DNA of 64,000 nucleotides, from contig NZ_JAEMUH010000016.1 of the NCBI RefSeq assembly GCF_016461785.1, positions 55,084 to 119,083 of the forward strand, given 5' to 3'. Of the stretch, positions 38,113 to 47,741 are shown piece by piece. The first letter of the stretch is position 1, and each line of letters opens with the position of its first letter. The notes under the pieces are model-generated. The model was not told where the DNA came from. It did no database searches and worked only from the letters and a program-made list of their open reading frames with translations. Made by a program: the position numbers and the translations under genes. This DNA is from Marinomonas ostreistagni (lineage in GTDB: Bacteria > Pseudomonadota > Gammaproteobacteria > Pseudomonadales > Marinomonadaceae).

Positions 38113-39123
38113 TTAATGTCGAGTTAATAATGCATTTAATGAGTATTGATGAACTTCATTGGGTGATACACCAAAGTGACGTTTAAAAGCCGCACTGAAG
38201 TTATTTGGGTGGTTATAGCCTGCCAGTAGCGCTGCTTCCGAAATGCTGGCATGTTCTCGATACAGTACTTGGCAAGCCTGAGCTAAACGCTGTTTTCTTA
38301 GATATTGAGTCAAGCTCATACCTAAATGGTCATGAGCATAACGCTGCAATGTAGCGGCGCTCATCCCTAACTGATGACCTATCTCCTCTAACGACATAGA
38401 CCAACTCTCTTCTTGGGCGAGCAACTGACAAAAGCGTAGCCCTTGGCGTGAGTCGTGGCCGGCTTGCTCTGAACTTTGCTCTTCTAAAGAGTCCAACCAA
38501 GCCGCAATTAGAGACATGGCAAATGCTTCTCGAGCAAGCTTTGCTGTCGCACTGCTTGCAGGTGCATCGAGTAGTTTTCTTGCATGCAGCCATAAGTGTC
38601 GCGGCAGCGACCAGTCACTCACTGATAAGTGCTCAGCTAGACGCTGCTCTAACGCTGCACTATTTAAGCCTTGCTCAGCAAACCACGCTGGCGACACGGA
38701 CACATACAAACCACAACGGCGATCCCCGTTACGAATGCTCATATGACACGGTGCGACCTCCCGTACCGTGACCACTTTGGCACGTTGACTGTCTTTGTGA
38801 AACGTGACGGAATGGGGACCATATTGGAAGCGATTCTCCCCTTCAAAGAACAAAATAATGCGGACACAAGGCTCTATTTTTGTCTCCACCATAAAATCCT
38901 GCATGGCGATCGCATTCGTCATATGAATCACCACATCGGACGCACTTCGTTCTGTCAAAATCGATCCCTTCAATACTGGATGCTTTGACTTCTGATCACC
39001 TGATGCAAGCGGCTGCTTAACGCCTTTCGTCTTCGCAAAGTGGTAGCGATTTACATTGGGAGCCTGTTCCTGCAACTCGGTTGCATTGACGATTTGGTCT
39101 TTTAAACGTGTGGTTTGTGTCAT
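38113..39123 (-). CDS. AraC-family regulator (PchR-like)
   Basis: A 336-residue protein with a poorly conserved N-terminal sensor half (LKGSILTERSASDVVIHMTNAI, then GEN-RFQYGPHSVTF) and a C-terminal AraC HTH (LEEIGHQLGMSAATLQRYAHDHLGMSLTQYL, SISEAALLAGYNHPNNFSAAFKRHFGVSP). PchR-type regulators activate siderophore receptor genes on binding the ferric siderophore. The gene is divergent from such a receptor and in operon with an esterase. The ATG at 39123 is preferred for its AGGGG site. Confidence 0.9.
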   Translation of the reverse strand: MTQTTRLKDQIVNATELQEQAPNVNRYHFAKTKGVKQPLASGDQKSKHPVLKGSILTERSASDVVIHMTNAIAMQDFMVETKIEPCVRIILFFEGENRFQYGPHSVTFHKDSQRAKVVTVREVAPCHMSIRNGDRRCGLYVSVSPAWFAEQGLNSAALEQRLAEHLSVSDWSLPRHLWLHARKLLDAPASSATAKLAREAFAMSLIAAWLDSLEEQSSEQAGHDSRQGLRFCQLLAQEESWSMSLEEIGHQLGMSAATLQRYAHDHLGMSLTQYLRKQRLAQACQVLYREHASISEAALLAGYNHPNNFSAAFKRHFGVSPNEVHQYSLNALLTRH

Positions 39124-39269
39124 GGTCACCCCTGAGCTGAACATCCTAACGGACTACGAAAATGAGAACAGTTCGCTTCCTAGGAGTTGAGCTTTTCACA
39201 TAGTTATATGCGCGATTCGCATAGGCGACAGGAAGCAAGGCTGTGGAATAATGGGCCCATCAAAACTCA

Positions 39270-39289
39270 AATGCAAATAATTATCTTTT
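39270..39289. promoter_or_regulatory. Fur box upstream of the siderophore receptor
   Basis: The 20-base site agrees at 17 of 20 positions with the gammaproteobacterial Fur motif AATGATAATAATTATCATTT, including the central AATAATTATC. It lies 38 bases before the receptor start, so iron repression is expected. Confidence 0.8.
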
Positions 39290-39327
39290 GCAATATTGTT
39301 TTTAGACATTTTTTTTGGAGAACAATT

Positions 39328-41448
39328 ATGAAAGCCATTGCTGTAATTGGTGCCACGTTACTGGTACCGTTTTCTATGACCGCCATCGCGGAAAGCGTTG
39401 CTAGCACCAATCGACTGTCTACTTTAACAGTCGAAGGGAATGCCCTGTATGGCATGGAGTCATCAGAAAGTACTGAAGGCTACAGCGTGGGTTCAGCAAC
39501 CATCGGTACAAAAGCCCCTGCTGCGCTTCGTGATATTCCCCAGTCTATTACGGTTCTGACCAATGACTATCTAGAAGATCGTGATTTAACGCATTTAGAC
39601 GATGCGGCCAAAGTCACGCCAGGACTTAGAACCCTATCCAATGATAGCGGGCGCTCTTCTATATACTCCCGTGGTTACGAGTATGACGAGTACAATGTTG
39701 ATGGTTTACCCGCGCCCATGGCATCTATCAATGGCACGCTACCGTCTTTGTCCGCTTTTGATCGTGTCGAAATCATGCGCGGCCCATCAGGACTGTTCAA
39801 TAGTACAAGTGAGCTGGGAGGCATCATTAACTTAGTTCGTAAGCGCGCCACCTACGACACTCAAGGCTCCATCTCAGCAGGGCTAGGGAGCTGGGACCGC
39901 CATCAGTTGAGCGCGGATGTTTCCGGTGCGTTAAATGATGACGAAACCGTTCGTGGTCGAGTGGTCATTGCCGAAGAAAACATGCCGAACGAAATAGACG
40001 GCAATGAAAACAAAGATCAAAGCTTCTATGCGACGGTTGATACCGACCTGTCTGAATCCACTGAGCTCTCGGTCGCTGTTCTCCATCAAAAGAAAGATAT
40101 TGCCCCCGCCAATGGCTACCCAGCTTATTCTGATGGCACACTGGCTGACTGGGACCGATCAACGTTTTTAGGCGCCGACTGGAACGATTTTAATAACGAA
40201 ATGACCGATGTGTTCGTCGACCTGACCCATGAGTTTGAGAATGGTGGCTATGGTCGTATTGCTGCTCGTGCTTCGGATCGTACTACTGATTTCTATTATG
40301 CTTTCACGGGATCTGCCTTAGCGGAAGATGGCACTACGTCCCTCAACACAACACAGCGCGATTTAGAACAACAAACACTAGCCATTGATGCAAGCTACAG
40401 CCAGCCTTTCACAACCTTTGGCAACATGAGTGAATTTGTCGTCGGCATGGATTACAAAAATTACGACACCGACTATCGCAGTGGCGCAACACGCAACCTT
40501 GTCAGCAGTATCGATGTAAACAACTTTGATTCTGCATCCGTTGCTTACACAGATCCGACCTATACTTCTCGTGTTCAGTCCACTGAGAAGGAAACGGGGG
40601 CATACGCCAAAGTAACCTTCCGTCCCGTTGAGTCTTTGGCGCTGATTGGCGGCGGACGTTTTAGCTGGTATGACTTAAGCAATGATACCACCACGCTATC
40701 CACCGGAGCGGTGACCTCTAGCAGCTATGACGATAACGGACGCTTCACACCTTATGGCGGACTGGTTTACGACTTAGATACCCATCATTCTTTCTACGCC
40801 AGCTACTCTGAGGTGTATAAACCACAAACAGACATTGGTGAAGATGGCAAAATGATTGATCCACGTGTGGGTGATCAAGTAGAAGTTGGCATCAAAGGTA
40901 GCTATAACGATGGTCGTTTGAACAGTCGCTTTACCCTATTCCAACTGACGGATGATAATCGCGCCGCCAGTGTTTCCGGTGAAACTTACTCAGAAGCAAC
41001 GGGTAAAACACGTGTTACCGGTGCGGAGCTCGAGTTAAGCGGACATTATGAGCAATGGGAAATGATTGCAGGTTACACGTACATGGATACAGAAAACCTA
41101 GAAGGTGATGCCAATACGTTATTTATGTTGATGCCAAAACACACCATCAATGTATGGGGCACGTATACGCTTGAAAGTGATAACTTACTCCAGGGGACAG
41201 AGCTTGGTTTAGGCGTTACCGGCATGAGTGAGTTCTCACTTACTCGTGGTACTACCACGATTACTGCACCTCGTTATGCGACCGTAGATGCCAGCATCAG
41301 TAAAGACATCACTGAGAACTTGAATGTTTCGTTGAATGTAAACAATCTGTTCGACCGCAAGTACTACTCTCGTGTAGGCAGCACAACGACCTTCAATTTT
41401 TACGGGCCATCACGAAATGTCATGGCAAAAGCAACGTACCGCTTTTAA
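39328..41448 (+). CDS. TonB-dependent siderophore receptor
   Basis: A 706-residue outer-membrane receptor. Signal peptide MKAIAVIGATLLVPFSMTAIA; plug domain from about 50 (KAPAALRDIPQSITVLTNDYLEDR, RVEIMRGPSGLFNSTSELGGIINLVRKRA); 22-strand barrel ending in the usual aromatic MAKATYRF. The PQSITV pattern fits the TIGR01783 siderophore-receptor group (ferrichrome, ferrioxamine, pyoverdine types). The ATG at 39328 follows GGAG and gives the signal peptide. A Fur box and a divergent PchR-like AraC gene control it. No siderophore synthesis or inner-membrane importer genes are nearby. Confidence 0.95.
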   Translation: MKAIAVIGATLLVPFSMTAIAESVASTNRLSTLTVEGNALYGMESSESTEGYSVGSATIGTKAPAALRDIPQSITVLTNDYLEDRDLTHLDDAAKVTPGLRTLSNDSGRSSIYSRGYEYDEYNVDGLPAPMASINGTLPSLSAFDRVEIMRGPSGLFNSTSELGGIINLVRKRATYDTQGSISAGLGSWDRHQLSADVSGALNDDETVRGRVVIAEENMPNEIDGNENKDQSFYATVDTDLSESTELSVAVLHQKKDIAPANGYPAYSDGTLADWDRSTFLGADWNDFNNEMTDVFVDLTHEFENGGYGRIAARASDRTTDFYYAFTGSALAEDGTTSLNTTQRDLEQQTLAIDASYSQPFTTFGNMSEFVVGMDYKNYDTDYRSGATRNLVSSIDVNNFDSASVAYTDPTYTSRVQSTEKETGAYAKVTFRPVESLALIGGGRFSWYDLSNDTTTLSTGAVTSSSYDDNGRFTPYGGLVYDLDTHHSFYASYSEVYKPQTDIGEDGKMIDPRVGDQVEVGIKGSYNDGRLNSRFTLFQLTDDNRAASVSGETYSEATGKTRVTGAELELSGHYEQWEMIAGYTYMDTENLEGDANTLFMLMPKHTINVWGTYTLESDNLLQGTELGLGVTGMSEFSLTRGTTTITAPRYATVDASISKDITENLNVSLNVNNLFDRKYYSRVGSTTTFNFYGPSRNVMAKATYRF

Positions 41449-41461
41449 CGTTAATGGCTTT

Positions 41462-41501
41462 ACGAGTCAGTATAATCTTCTATGCTGACTCGTTAATTTT
41501 T
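41462..41501. terminator. Terminator between receptor and histidine kinase genes
   Basis: Nine-bp stem ACGAGTCAG / CTGACTCGT with a 14-base loop and a following T-rich run (TAATTTTT) on the plus strand. It serves convergent genes. Confidence 0.75.
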
Positions 41502-42873
41502 ACTCGACATACTCAAGAGGAAGCTTTATCTGAAAATGCACACCTGCTTGAGTCGTCGGAATCACCCGAATCTCTCCGCCGAGTTTTTGTGTAATCAGAT
41601 TATAAGTAATCGACATCCCTAAACCTGAACCACCTTTGGCTCGATTAGTCGTATAAAACGGCTCAAACACTCGACGAGCAACCTCTGCATCCATGCCAAT
41701 ACCATTATCGCGGTAATCCATGACGACACAGTCTTCTAGTGCTTTAGCTGTAAGGTAAATCTCATGCTCACGATCATGGCCATTGAAACCATGAGTACAA
41801 CTATTACTAATGAGGTTGGTAATCACTTGATCCACGGCTCCAGGATAGGTTTTAAGCATCAGCTCATCTGGAATAGTGGTAATCACCTGAACATTTTTAA
41901 CTTTATACATCGGATGTAAGCTCGTTAGAAGCGCACTGACTGAGTCTTTCAGCCGTACAGTCTCAAGCACATTGGAGCTTTGTCCTACCGCCGTTTTTTT
42001 AAAGTCAGATACCAGTTTCGCTGCACGTTCCATGTTTGCACCAGCGATAAGATGAGCTGAGTCAAATTCCGACAGGAAGCTGGTGAAGCTGTTTTCATCT
42101 AAAGAACCTTGCTCATAGGCTTTACGAAGCCTATCCACCTCTTCTTTTATGTGACTCAGTGATGTGATGGCGACCCCTAGTGGCGTATTTACTTCGTGGG
42201 CAACACCCGACACAAGTCCACCCAAAGCGGCCATTTTCTCGGACTCAATTAGATGAGCTTGAGTATTCTTAAGCTCATCAAGCGTCTGGTTGAGAACTTG
42301 TGTACGCTCTGTGACTTTTCTTTCTAACTCTGCATTCGCATCACGAAGGGCGTTTTCAAGCTCGGCTCTTTGCGATGAGGAAATGGCTCGGCCAAAAAGA
42401 TCGGATAATGAACCAGAGAAAGTGGCTTCGTCATCAGTCCAGTTGCGATCCTCTTCATTGCCTTCGGTACAAATGATGCCAATCATTTTTCCACGGTGGC
42501 GAATAGGTGTATCCAACATACTGCCTATACCCAATGGTTTTAGATAGGAGTCGATAAACTCTGCGGTTACTGGGTCGGTTAAGGCATTGTTAATACGAAG
42601 CGTCCGCTCTTCATCTAGAGCGCGGAAGTAAGAGGGAAAGTCTTCTCGAGTTAAAACAATGTCTTCCACTTCCGTATTGTTATGAACATCAATTAATAAT
42701 TTACAAACAATCGACTTATTATCTTCAGCCAATAACCAAATGCCTGTTCGGTTAACGTTAAGACCTTCAATGATGCAATCTAAAATTAAACGCGCCGCGC
42801 GATCTAAGTCGCCATCATCAATGTATTCTGATTGAGATACACGCAGTAGAATGTTTTCGAGCTCACGATTCAA
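41500..42873 (-). CDS. GAF-domain sensor histidine kinase
   Basis: A 457-residue cytoplasmic kinase: N-terminal GAF domain (about 15-170), a coiled coil (ELENALRDANAELERKVTERTQVL), HisKA box with the phospho-acceptor His near 224 (SGVAHEVNTPLG) and HATPase_c with N box VITNLISNSCTHGF, G1 YRDNGIGMD and G2 GGSGLGMSI. It lacks membrane helices. It follows the REC-DUF3369-HD-GYP gene by 12 bases, so the two are very likely cognate, with the kinase setting the c-di-GMP phosphodiesterase activity. Confidence 0.94.
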   Translation of the reverse strand: MNRELENILLRVSQSEYIDDGDLDRAARLILDCIIEGLNVNRTGIWLLAEDNKSIVCKLLIDVHNNTEVEDIVLTREDFPSYFRALDEERTLRINNALTDPVTAEFIDSYLKPLGIGSMLDTPIRHRGKMIGIICTEGNEEDRNWTDDEATFSGSLSDLFGRAISSSQRAELENALRDANAELERKVTERTQVLNQTLDELKNTQAHLIESEKMAALGGLVSGVAHEVNTPLGVAITSLSHIKEEVDRLRKAYEQGSLDENSFTSFLSEFDSAHLIAGANMERAAKLVSDFKKTAVGQSSNVLETVRLKDSVSALLTSLHPMYKVKNVQVITTIPDELMLKTYPGAVDQVITNLISNSCTHGFNGHDREHEIYLTAKALEDCVVMDYRDNGIGMDAEVARRVFEPFYTTNRAKGGSGLGMSITYNLITQKLGGEIRVIPTTQAGVHFQIKLPLEYVE

Positions 42874-42885
42874 GGGACCCCCTTT

Positions 42886-44445
42886 CTAATCTGGGTAGAC
42901 GTCACGCAGTGCCATAATCTCGTCAAACTTAGCGATAGCAATATCACATAACGCAGGATCAAAGTGTTGACCACGCTCTTCATGTAGCAGTTCTAGAATC
43001 TTGCTATTCGGCCACGGTTCTTTGTAGGCACGCTTTGCCGCTAGGGCATCGATCACATCAGCCAGCGCCATAATGCGCCCTTCTATGGGTATATCTTCTC
43101 CTTTTAACCCCGCTGGGTACCCTTTACCATTCCATTTCTCATGATGATACAACGCGATGTTAGCGCCAATAATAGGTAGCGATTTTTTCGAATGACGAAG
43201 CAGGTCGTATCCCACTTGCGCATGAGTTTGCATAGTGCTCCACTCTTCGGCGTCCAACTTTGCAGGCTTGTGTAATATGTTTTCTGGGATCGCTATTTTG
43301 CCGATATCATGCATAGGCGTGGCATGTTTGATCAGACTCACCATGGTTTCATCTAGGCCACATTCACGAGCTAAAAACTCACTGATTAAAGACACTCTTC
43401 GTACATGACAACCCGTTTCTTTGCTTCGTTGTTCTATCGCCTCGCCTAAAATAAACATCAGCTCCTGCTGTGTCCTTTCAACATCTTCTCGGCGGGAAAG
43501 GCTCTCGAAAATGATCGCAGCTTTGGTCAAAAACACATTTAGAAGCTTGCGGGTTAGCTCACAAAACTCTAAATCATGTTGAATTGAGATAGCGCATTCG
43601 CTTTGCTTTGACAGCTGCGTGAAACACGTAAAACTATTGTCTGTCTGAACATCTGATTCTAGGTCTAATGCTAACTGTAGACTGGCTGCTACTTTCTTCG
43701 AATAGGGGTCTAACGGTTCACTCATCTCCATCTTGCATTGTGCCCCGTCATAAAACATTTTCAGGTATTCTTGCTGACCCAGTACATTGCGATTACGGTA
43801 ATAAAGGTTTAGTGAAATAGACTCATCAGCAGTGAGTGCTTTTAATTCTTCGTATACTTGGGCACAGAATTCTTCACTAGAGTTACTTTGTAAAACTCTC
43901 GTCGTGGCATTGACGACATCTTCTAAGCCTTTATGGCCTTGCTCCACTTCTTTAATATCTCGGTAAGAACGAATCGCAGAGTAAATGGTTGTCTTAAGAC
44001 GAGTAGAGTTAAGCTCCGTTTTATTTTTGTAATCGTTGATATCGTAATCTCGGATGACATCTTCTTCCGGTGCTTGGCCTGGCTGCCCCGTTCGTAACAC
44101 CAATCTCGTTGAGGTGTTTTTATGGCTCTCCCGAATCCATTTCACCAAGTCGAGGCCTGCGTGATCATTTTCCATCACGACATCCACCATCGCAATCGCA
44201 ATGTCAGAGTTTTCCTCGAACAGTTTCATCGCTTCTTTAGCGGAATGTGCTTTCAGGAACTTGAGAGGTCGGTCATCAACAAGTAAACGTTTCAGCACCA
44301 TTTCAGAAACCGCAATGATGTCGTCTTCATCATCAATTAGCGCCACTTTCCAAGGCTCGAGGCCTGAGGCACTTAATTTATTCACCATTGCCTGTTGCGC
44401 AGGCGATGTAGACGGTGCTTGTTTTGAAAATAATGGATTTGCCAT
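42886..44445 (-). CDS. Response regulator with DUF3369 and HD-GYP output
   Basis: About 519 residues: REC domain (VALIDDEDDI at the start, acceptor Asp in MVDVVM near residue 86, Lys in KNKTELN), a DUF3369 linker (about 160-330) and a C-terminal HD-GYP domain with MHDIGK near 380 and HHEKWNGKGYPAGL near 435. It should hydrolyse c-di-GMP when activated by the GAF kinase encoded just downstream. The ATG at 44445 has AAAGGT eight bases upstream; an earlier frame extension of 26 codons is not family-like. Confidence 0.94.
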   Translation of the reverse strand: MANPLFSKQAPSTSPAQQAMVNKLSASGLEPWKVALIDDEDDIIAVSEMVLKRLLVDDRPLKFLKAHSAKEAMKLFEENSDIAIAMVDVVMENDHAGLDLVKWIRESHKNTSTRLVLRTGQPGQAPEEDVIRDYDINDYKNKTELNSTRLKTTIYSAIRSYRDIKEVEQGHKGLEDVVNATTRVLQSNSSEEFCAQVYEELKALTADESISLNLYYRNRNVLGQQEYLKMFYDGAQCKMEMSEPLDPYSKKVAASLQLALDLESDVQTDNSFTCFTQLSKQSECAISIQHDLEFCELTRKLLNVFLTKAAIIFESLSRREDVERTQQELMFILGEAIEQRSKETGCHVRRVSLISEFLARECGLDETMVSLIKHATPMHDIGKIAIPENILHKPAKLDAEEWSTMQTHAQVGYDLLRHSKKSLPIIGANIALYHHEKWNGKGYPAGLKGEDIPIEGRIMALADVIDALAAKRAYKEPWPNSKILELLHEERGQHFDPALCDIAIAKFDEIMALRDVYPD

Positions 44446-44683
44446 ATAAACCGACCTTTGAGAAATAAGAGCATCTCTAAACAATAGAGTATAAATATCG
44501 TTCAGCAATGGTGTTGCGGTCAATTTATAAACAGAAGTTTATCGTTTCAAAACGTTGCTGAATGTAGTGCTTTGCAAATTTGAAACCATGAATTGTGGTT
44601 ATGGCTTGATAAGGTTATCGCAAAGATGCACTCTTTGTTTATAAGAAAACCCTGATTTAGCAACTTCATGAAGGAAGCACTCG

Positions 44684-46561
44684 ATGCAAATGATTGCCAG
44701 TGTCCTCGGCTTAATCTTATTTATGGCCAGTTCATTGATGTTAAGCTCTTTCTCTGGCGCTACGAGTAAAGCCCCTTATTTGGAAATTAGTGCGAGTCAA
44801 TCCCATTACGTCTTAACACCTTATCAAAGCTTTCTTCAAAATACAGATCAGGCCCATTACGAGGACGTAAATGAACTTTCTAACAGCGTTTGGCAGCAAT
44901 CAACTAACGCCCCACACTTAGGTGTTAATCTAACTCAATGGGTACGTATCCCCATCCAAATCAACGCTCCAAAAACAGATAAGTGGCTACTCGAGGTCGG
45001 CTGGCCGAACTTTTCATACATTGATTGGTATTTGAAAGATCAAGCGACAGGAAAATTGATTGATCATCAAGTGCCCGCTCAAAGCACTCAAAACGATCAA
45101 TTATCTTTCCCTATATCATTGCCGAGTACAGGCAGCTATATGCTGTACATAAAAGTAGTCGGCCATGAAAAAATCATTTTACCGTTGGCACTGAAAACCC
45201 TAGATATTCATGATCAAGAAATACATATCAGAAGTCTTCTGACAGGACTTTTCTACGGTGTTCTGTGTGCCATGTTGTTCTACAACCTTTCACTATATGC
45301 CTTTACCCATGAGTCAAATTACGGCGCATACTGCCTATATGTAATCTCTATTATTTTTTATACGCTCAGCACTTCAAGCCATTACATTAGTTTCTTACAC
45401 GGGCATTTCGACTGGTTTGATCAATATGCCTATCGCATATCTGTTCCTATTGCATTTCTTAGTGCAGCCATTTTCATACGTAAATTTCTATTACTGTCTG
45501 AGCGCAATGATGCCACACAGTACGTAAGCAAAGTGGCTATTCTCATATGGACGATGATATTTTTGATGACCCCCATCATGCCCGCGACTTGGCAAATTTG
45601 GATCATAGATATCTTTGCTTTTACAAGCTGCGTGGTCGGTTTATGGATTTCAAGCTTTGTTTGGTACAAAGGTGACCCTTCAGGAAAGTACATCACCATT
45701 GCCTGGACACCATTGATGATAGCAACATTCGTGCTCATGATGGGCCTAACCAATATTATCTCTTTCTCAATGAACCTTTATTACTTACAAAATATCGCTT
45801 TCACCGTGGAGGTTTTACTGATATCAACCGCTCTGGCTGAACGTATTAATAGGGAGCGACAAGAACGAGAAGAAGCTCAAGCACAATCCATTTACTATGA
45901 ACAACGAAGCGTTGAGGCCCGACAACGAGAAATCACCGCTCAACAACATGCTATTGAGGTTGAACGGACAGCCAAAGAAAACCTAGAGCAGCAAGTAGCA
46001 GAACAAACCAGTGAACTAAAGCTCGCTATGTATTCATTAACCCAAGCCAATACTGAGCTGGAAATAATGAGCCAAACAGATGGTTTGACTAACTTGATTA
46101 ATCGACGCCACTTTGATCGAAAATTCACAGAAGCATTTGATCGCGCCATTGACGCAAAGTGGATGATGGCTATTTTGATGTTGGATATAGACTTCTTCAA
46201 AAAGGTAAATGATCAACACGGTCACCAAGCTGGGGATCAGTGTTTACGTGATATCTCGGCCATATTTCAAGGCATGACGGACGATAAATGCGACCTTTGT
46301 GCACGATACGGCGGTGAAGAGTTTTGCATTGTGCTGCCAAATCGTACAAAAGAGCAGGCCTATGATATAGCGGAGTCTATTAGACAAGCTGTGGCAGAAA
46401 AAGAGATTCGCTACGGTGGTGAAATGTTTCATGTGACCATTAGTATTGGGCTTTACAATGCTGTTCCAAAACATCACAGCCAGCGGGATAAATTCCTAAA
46501 ACATGCGGATGAAGCGCTTTATATGGCAAAACGAAATGGTCGAAATCAGGTCGCATCTTAA
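44684..46561 (+). CDS. 7TMR-DISM diguanylate cyclase
   Basis: A 625-residue membrane protein. Signal-like N-terminus, an extracellular 7TMR-DISMED2 domain (about 35-180, with WVRIPIQINAP and GWPNFSYIDWYL), seven membrane helices (about 183-382), a long coiled coil rich in Gln and Glu (about 385-455) and a GGDEF domain with MLDIDFFKKVNDQHGHQAGD and intact RYGGEEFCIVLP near 543. It should synthesise c-di-GMP in response to an external, often carbohydrate-like, ligand. It is divergent from the kinase/HD-GYP pair, which would break c-di-GMP down. Confidence 0.95.
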   Translation: MQMIASVLGLILFMASSLMLSSFSGATSKAPYLEISASQSHYVLTPYQSFLQNTDQAHYEDVNELSNSVWQQSTNAPHLGVNLTQWVRIPIQINAPKTDKWLLEVGWPNFSYIDWYLKDQATGKLIDHQVPAQSTQNDQLSFPISLPSTGSYMLYIKVVGHEKIILPLALKTLDIHDQEIHIRSLLTGLFYGVLCAMLFYNLSLYAFTHESNYGAYCLYVISIIFYTLSTSSHYISFLHGHFDWFDQYAYRISVPIAFLSAAIFIRKFLLLSERNDATQYVSKVAILIWTMIFLMTPIMPATWQIWIIDIFAFTSCVVGLWISSFVWYKGDPSGKYITIAWTPLMIATFVLMMGLTNIISFSMNLYYLQNIAFTVEVLLISTALAERINRERQEREEAQAQSIYYEQRSVEARQREITAQQHAIEVERTAKENLEQQVAEQTSELKLAMYSLTQANTELEIMSQTDGLTNLINRRHFDRKFTEAFDRAIDAKWMMAILMLDIDFFKKVNDQHGHQAGDQCLRDISAIFQGMTDDKCDLCARYGGEEFCIVLPNRTKEQAYDIAESIRQAVAEKEIRYGGEMFHVTISIGLYNAVPKHHSQRDKFLKHADEALYMAKRNGRNQVAS

Positions 46562-46680
46562 TACCCACTCCTTTTACGACATGTAAATGCGTGATTTTGC
46601 CAGACCATATGTCAGGCCCTTTAACAACGAAAGCTGGCCTCTTATCATAAGTCTTTTTCGATCAACCCTTTGGAGTGCTC

Positions 46681-47088
46681 ATGAGCCAAGCCACTGTTCA
46701 GTTACTGCAAAACTACTACAAAGCCTTCAACGCTCAAGATATGGATACGTTCTTGTCTCTACTAACGGATGACGTGGTACATGACATCAACCAGGGTGAC
46801 CGTGAAGTGGGCAAAGACACTTTCTCTGCGTTCATGGATCGTATGAACAAGAACTACAAAGAAACCATCGTAGATATCGTTGTGATGTCGAACGCAGCAG
46901 GCGACCGGGCAGCGGTAGAATTTACCGTGCTTGGTGAATACCTTGCGACGGACGAAGGCCTACCAGAAGCAAACGGCCAAACTTACAAACTGCCAGCAGG
47001 CGCGTTTTTTGACATCCGTGATGGCAAAGTCGCTCGAGTCACCAACTACTACAACCTAGAAGACTGGATCGCTCAAGTTTCAGCGTGA
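46681..47088 (+). CDS. SnoaL/NTF2-like protein (ketosteroid-isomerase-related)
   Basis: A 135-residue protein with the cone-shaped NTF2-like fold pattern: LLQNYYKAFNAQDMDTFLSLLTDDVVHDINQG, GKDTFSAFMDRM, AVEFTVLGEYL and GAFFDIRDGKVARVTNYYN. The ATG at 46681 lies behind TGGAG. It leads a tight set with a GNAT gene (38 bases on) and a nitrilase-family gene (12 bases after that). Such fold members may be enzymes or binding proteins; the role here is unknown. Confidence 0.85.
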   Translation: MSQATVQLLQNYYKAFNAQDMDTFLSLLTDDVVHDINQGDREVGKDTFSAFMDRMNKNYKETIVDIVVMSNAAGDRAAVEFTVLGEYLATDEGLPEANGQTYKLPAGAFFDIRDGKVARVTNYYNLEDWIAQVSA

Positions 47089-47126
47089 GCCCGACGTCTT
47101 AAGATCTTAGCTATACAGGAACGCCC

Positions 47127-47729
47127 ATGCTGACCTTTCAACGACTTTCTGGCCCAGCGTTGAATCAATACATTGATGCGCTGGCACAGCTACGTATGCA
47201 GGTGTTTCGTGACTTTCCTTATCTGTACGATGGGGATTTGGCCTACGAAGCACGTTATTTAAAAACCTACATCGAAGCCCCAGACAGCGTCATCGTATTG
47301 GCGTTTGACGGCGACAAAGTCGTCGGTGCGTCCACTGGCGTGCCACTGCGTCACGAAATGGCGGAAGTAAAACAGCCATTTCTAGATGCGGGCCTAAACA
47401 TCGATGAGATCTTTTATTGCGGTGAATCGGTTCTGCTGTCCGAATACCGTGGCCAAGGCGCCGGCGTCGCCTTTTTCGATCATCGCGAAGCACACGCACA
47501 GAGCCTAGCTGGCATCAAATACTCTTGCTTCTGTGGCGTACAACGCTCCGGCGACCACCCTGCGCGTCCGGCGGATTACCAACCGTTAGATCAGTTCTGG
47601 CATAACCGCGGTTACGAAAAACGCCCAGAACTCGCCACCCACTTTAGTTGGAAAGAAGTGGGCGAAAGTACAGAGTCATTGAAACCCATGACTTTCTGGA
47701 TGAAACCTTTAACGAACTCAGCACGATAG
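47127..47729 (+). CDS. GNAT-family N-acetyltransferase
   Basis: A 200-residue acetyltransferase-like protein. The acetyl-CoA loop appears as LLSEYRGQGAGVAFFDHREAHAQ (R-G-x-G-x-G/A), with preceding VIVLAFDGDKVVGASTGVPL and later FWHNRGYEKRPEL. It sits between a SnoaL-like gene and a carbon-nitrogen hydrolase gene. In one branch of the nitrilase superfamily an acetyltransferase domain is fused to the hydrolase; here they are separate neighbours. Confidence 0.87.
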   Translation: MLTFQRLSGPALNQYIDALAQLRMQVFRDFPYLYDGDLAYEARYLKTYIEAPDSVIVLAFDGDKVVGASTGVPLRHEMAEVKQPFLDAGLNIDEIFYCGESVLLSEYRGQGAGVAFFDHREAHAQSLAGIKYSCFCGVQRSGDHPARPADYQPLDQFWHNRGYEKRPELATHFSWKEVGESTESLKPMTFWMKPLTNSAR

Positions 47730-47741
47730 AGCAGAACGATT

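Noticed and set aside
38448..38771. Open frame of 107 codons opposite the AraC gene
   Set aside because: Shadow of the real AraC gene on the other strand, with no ribosome site or domain.
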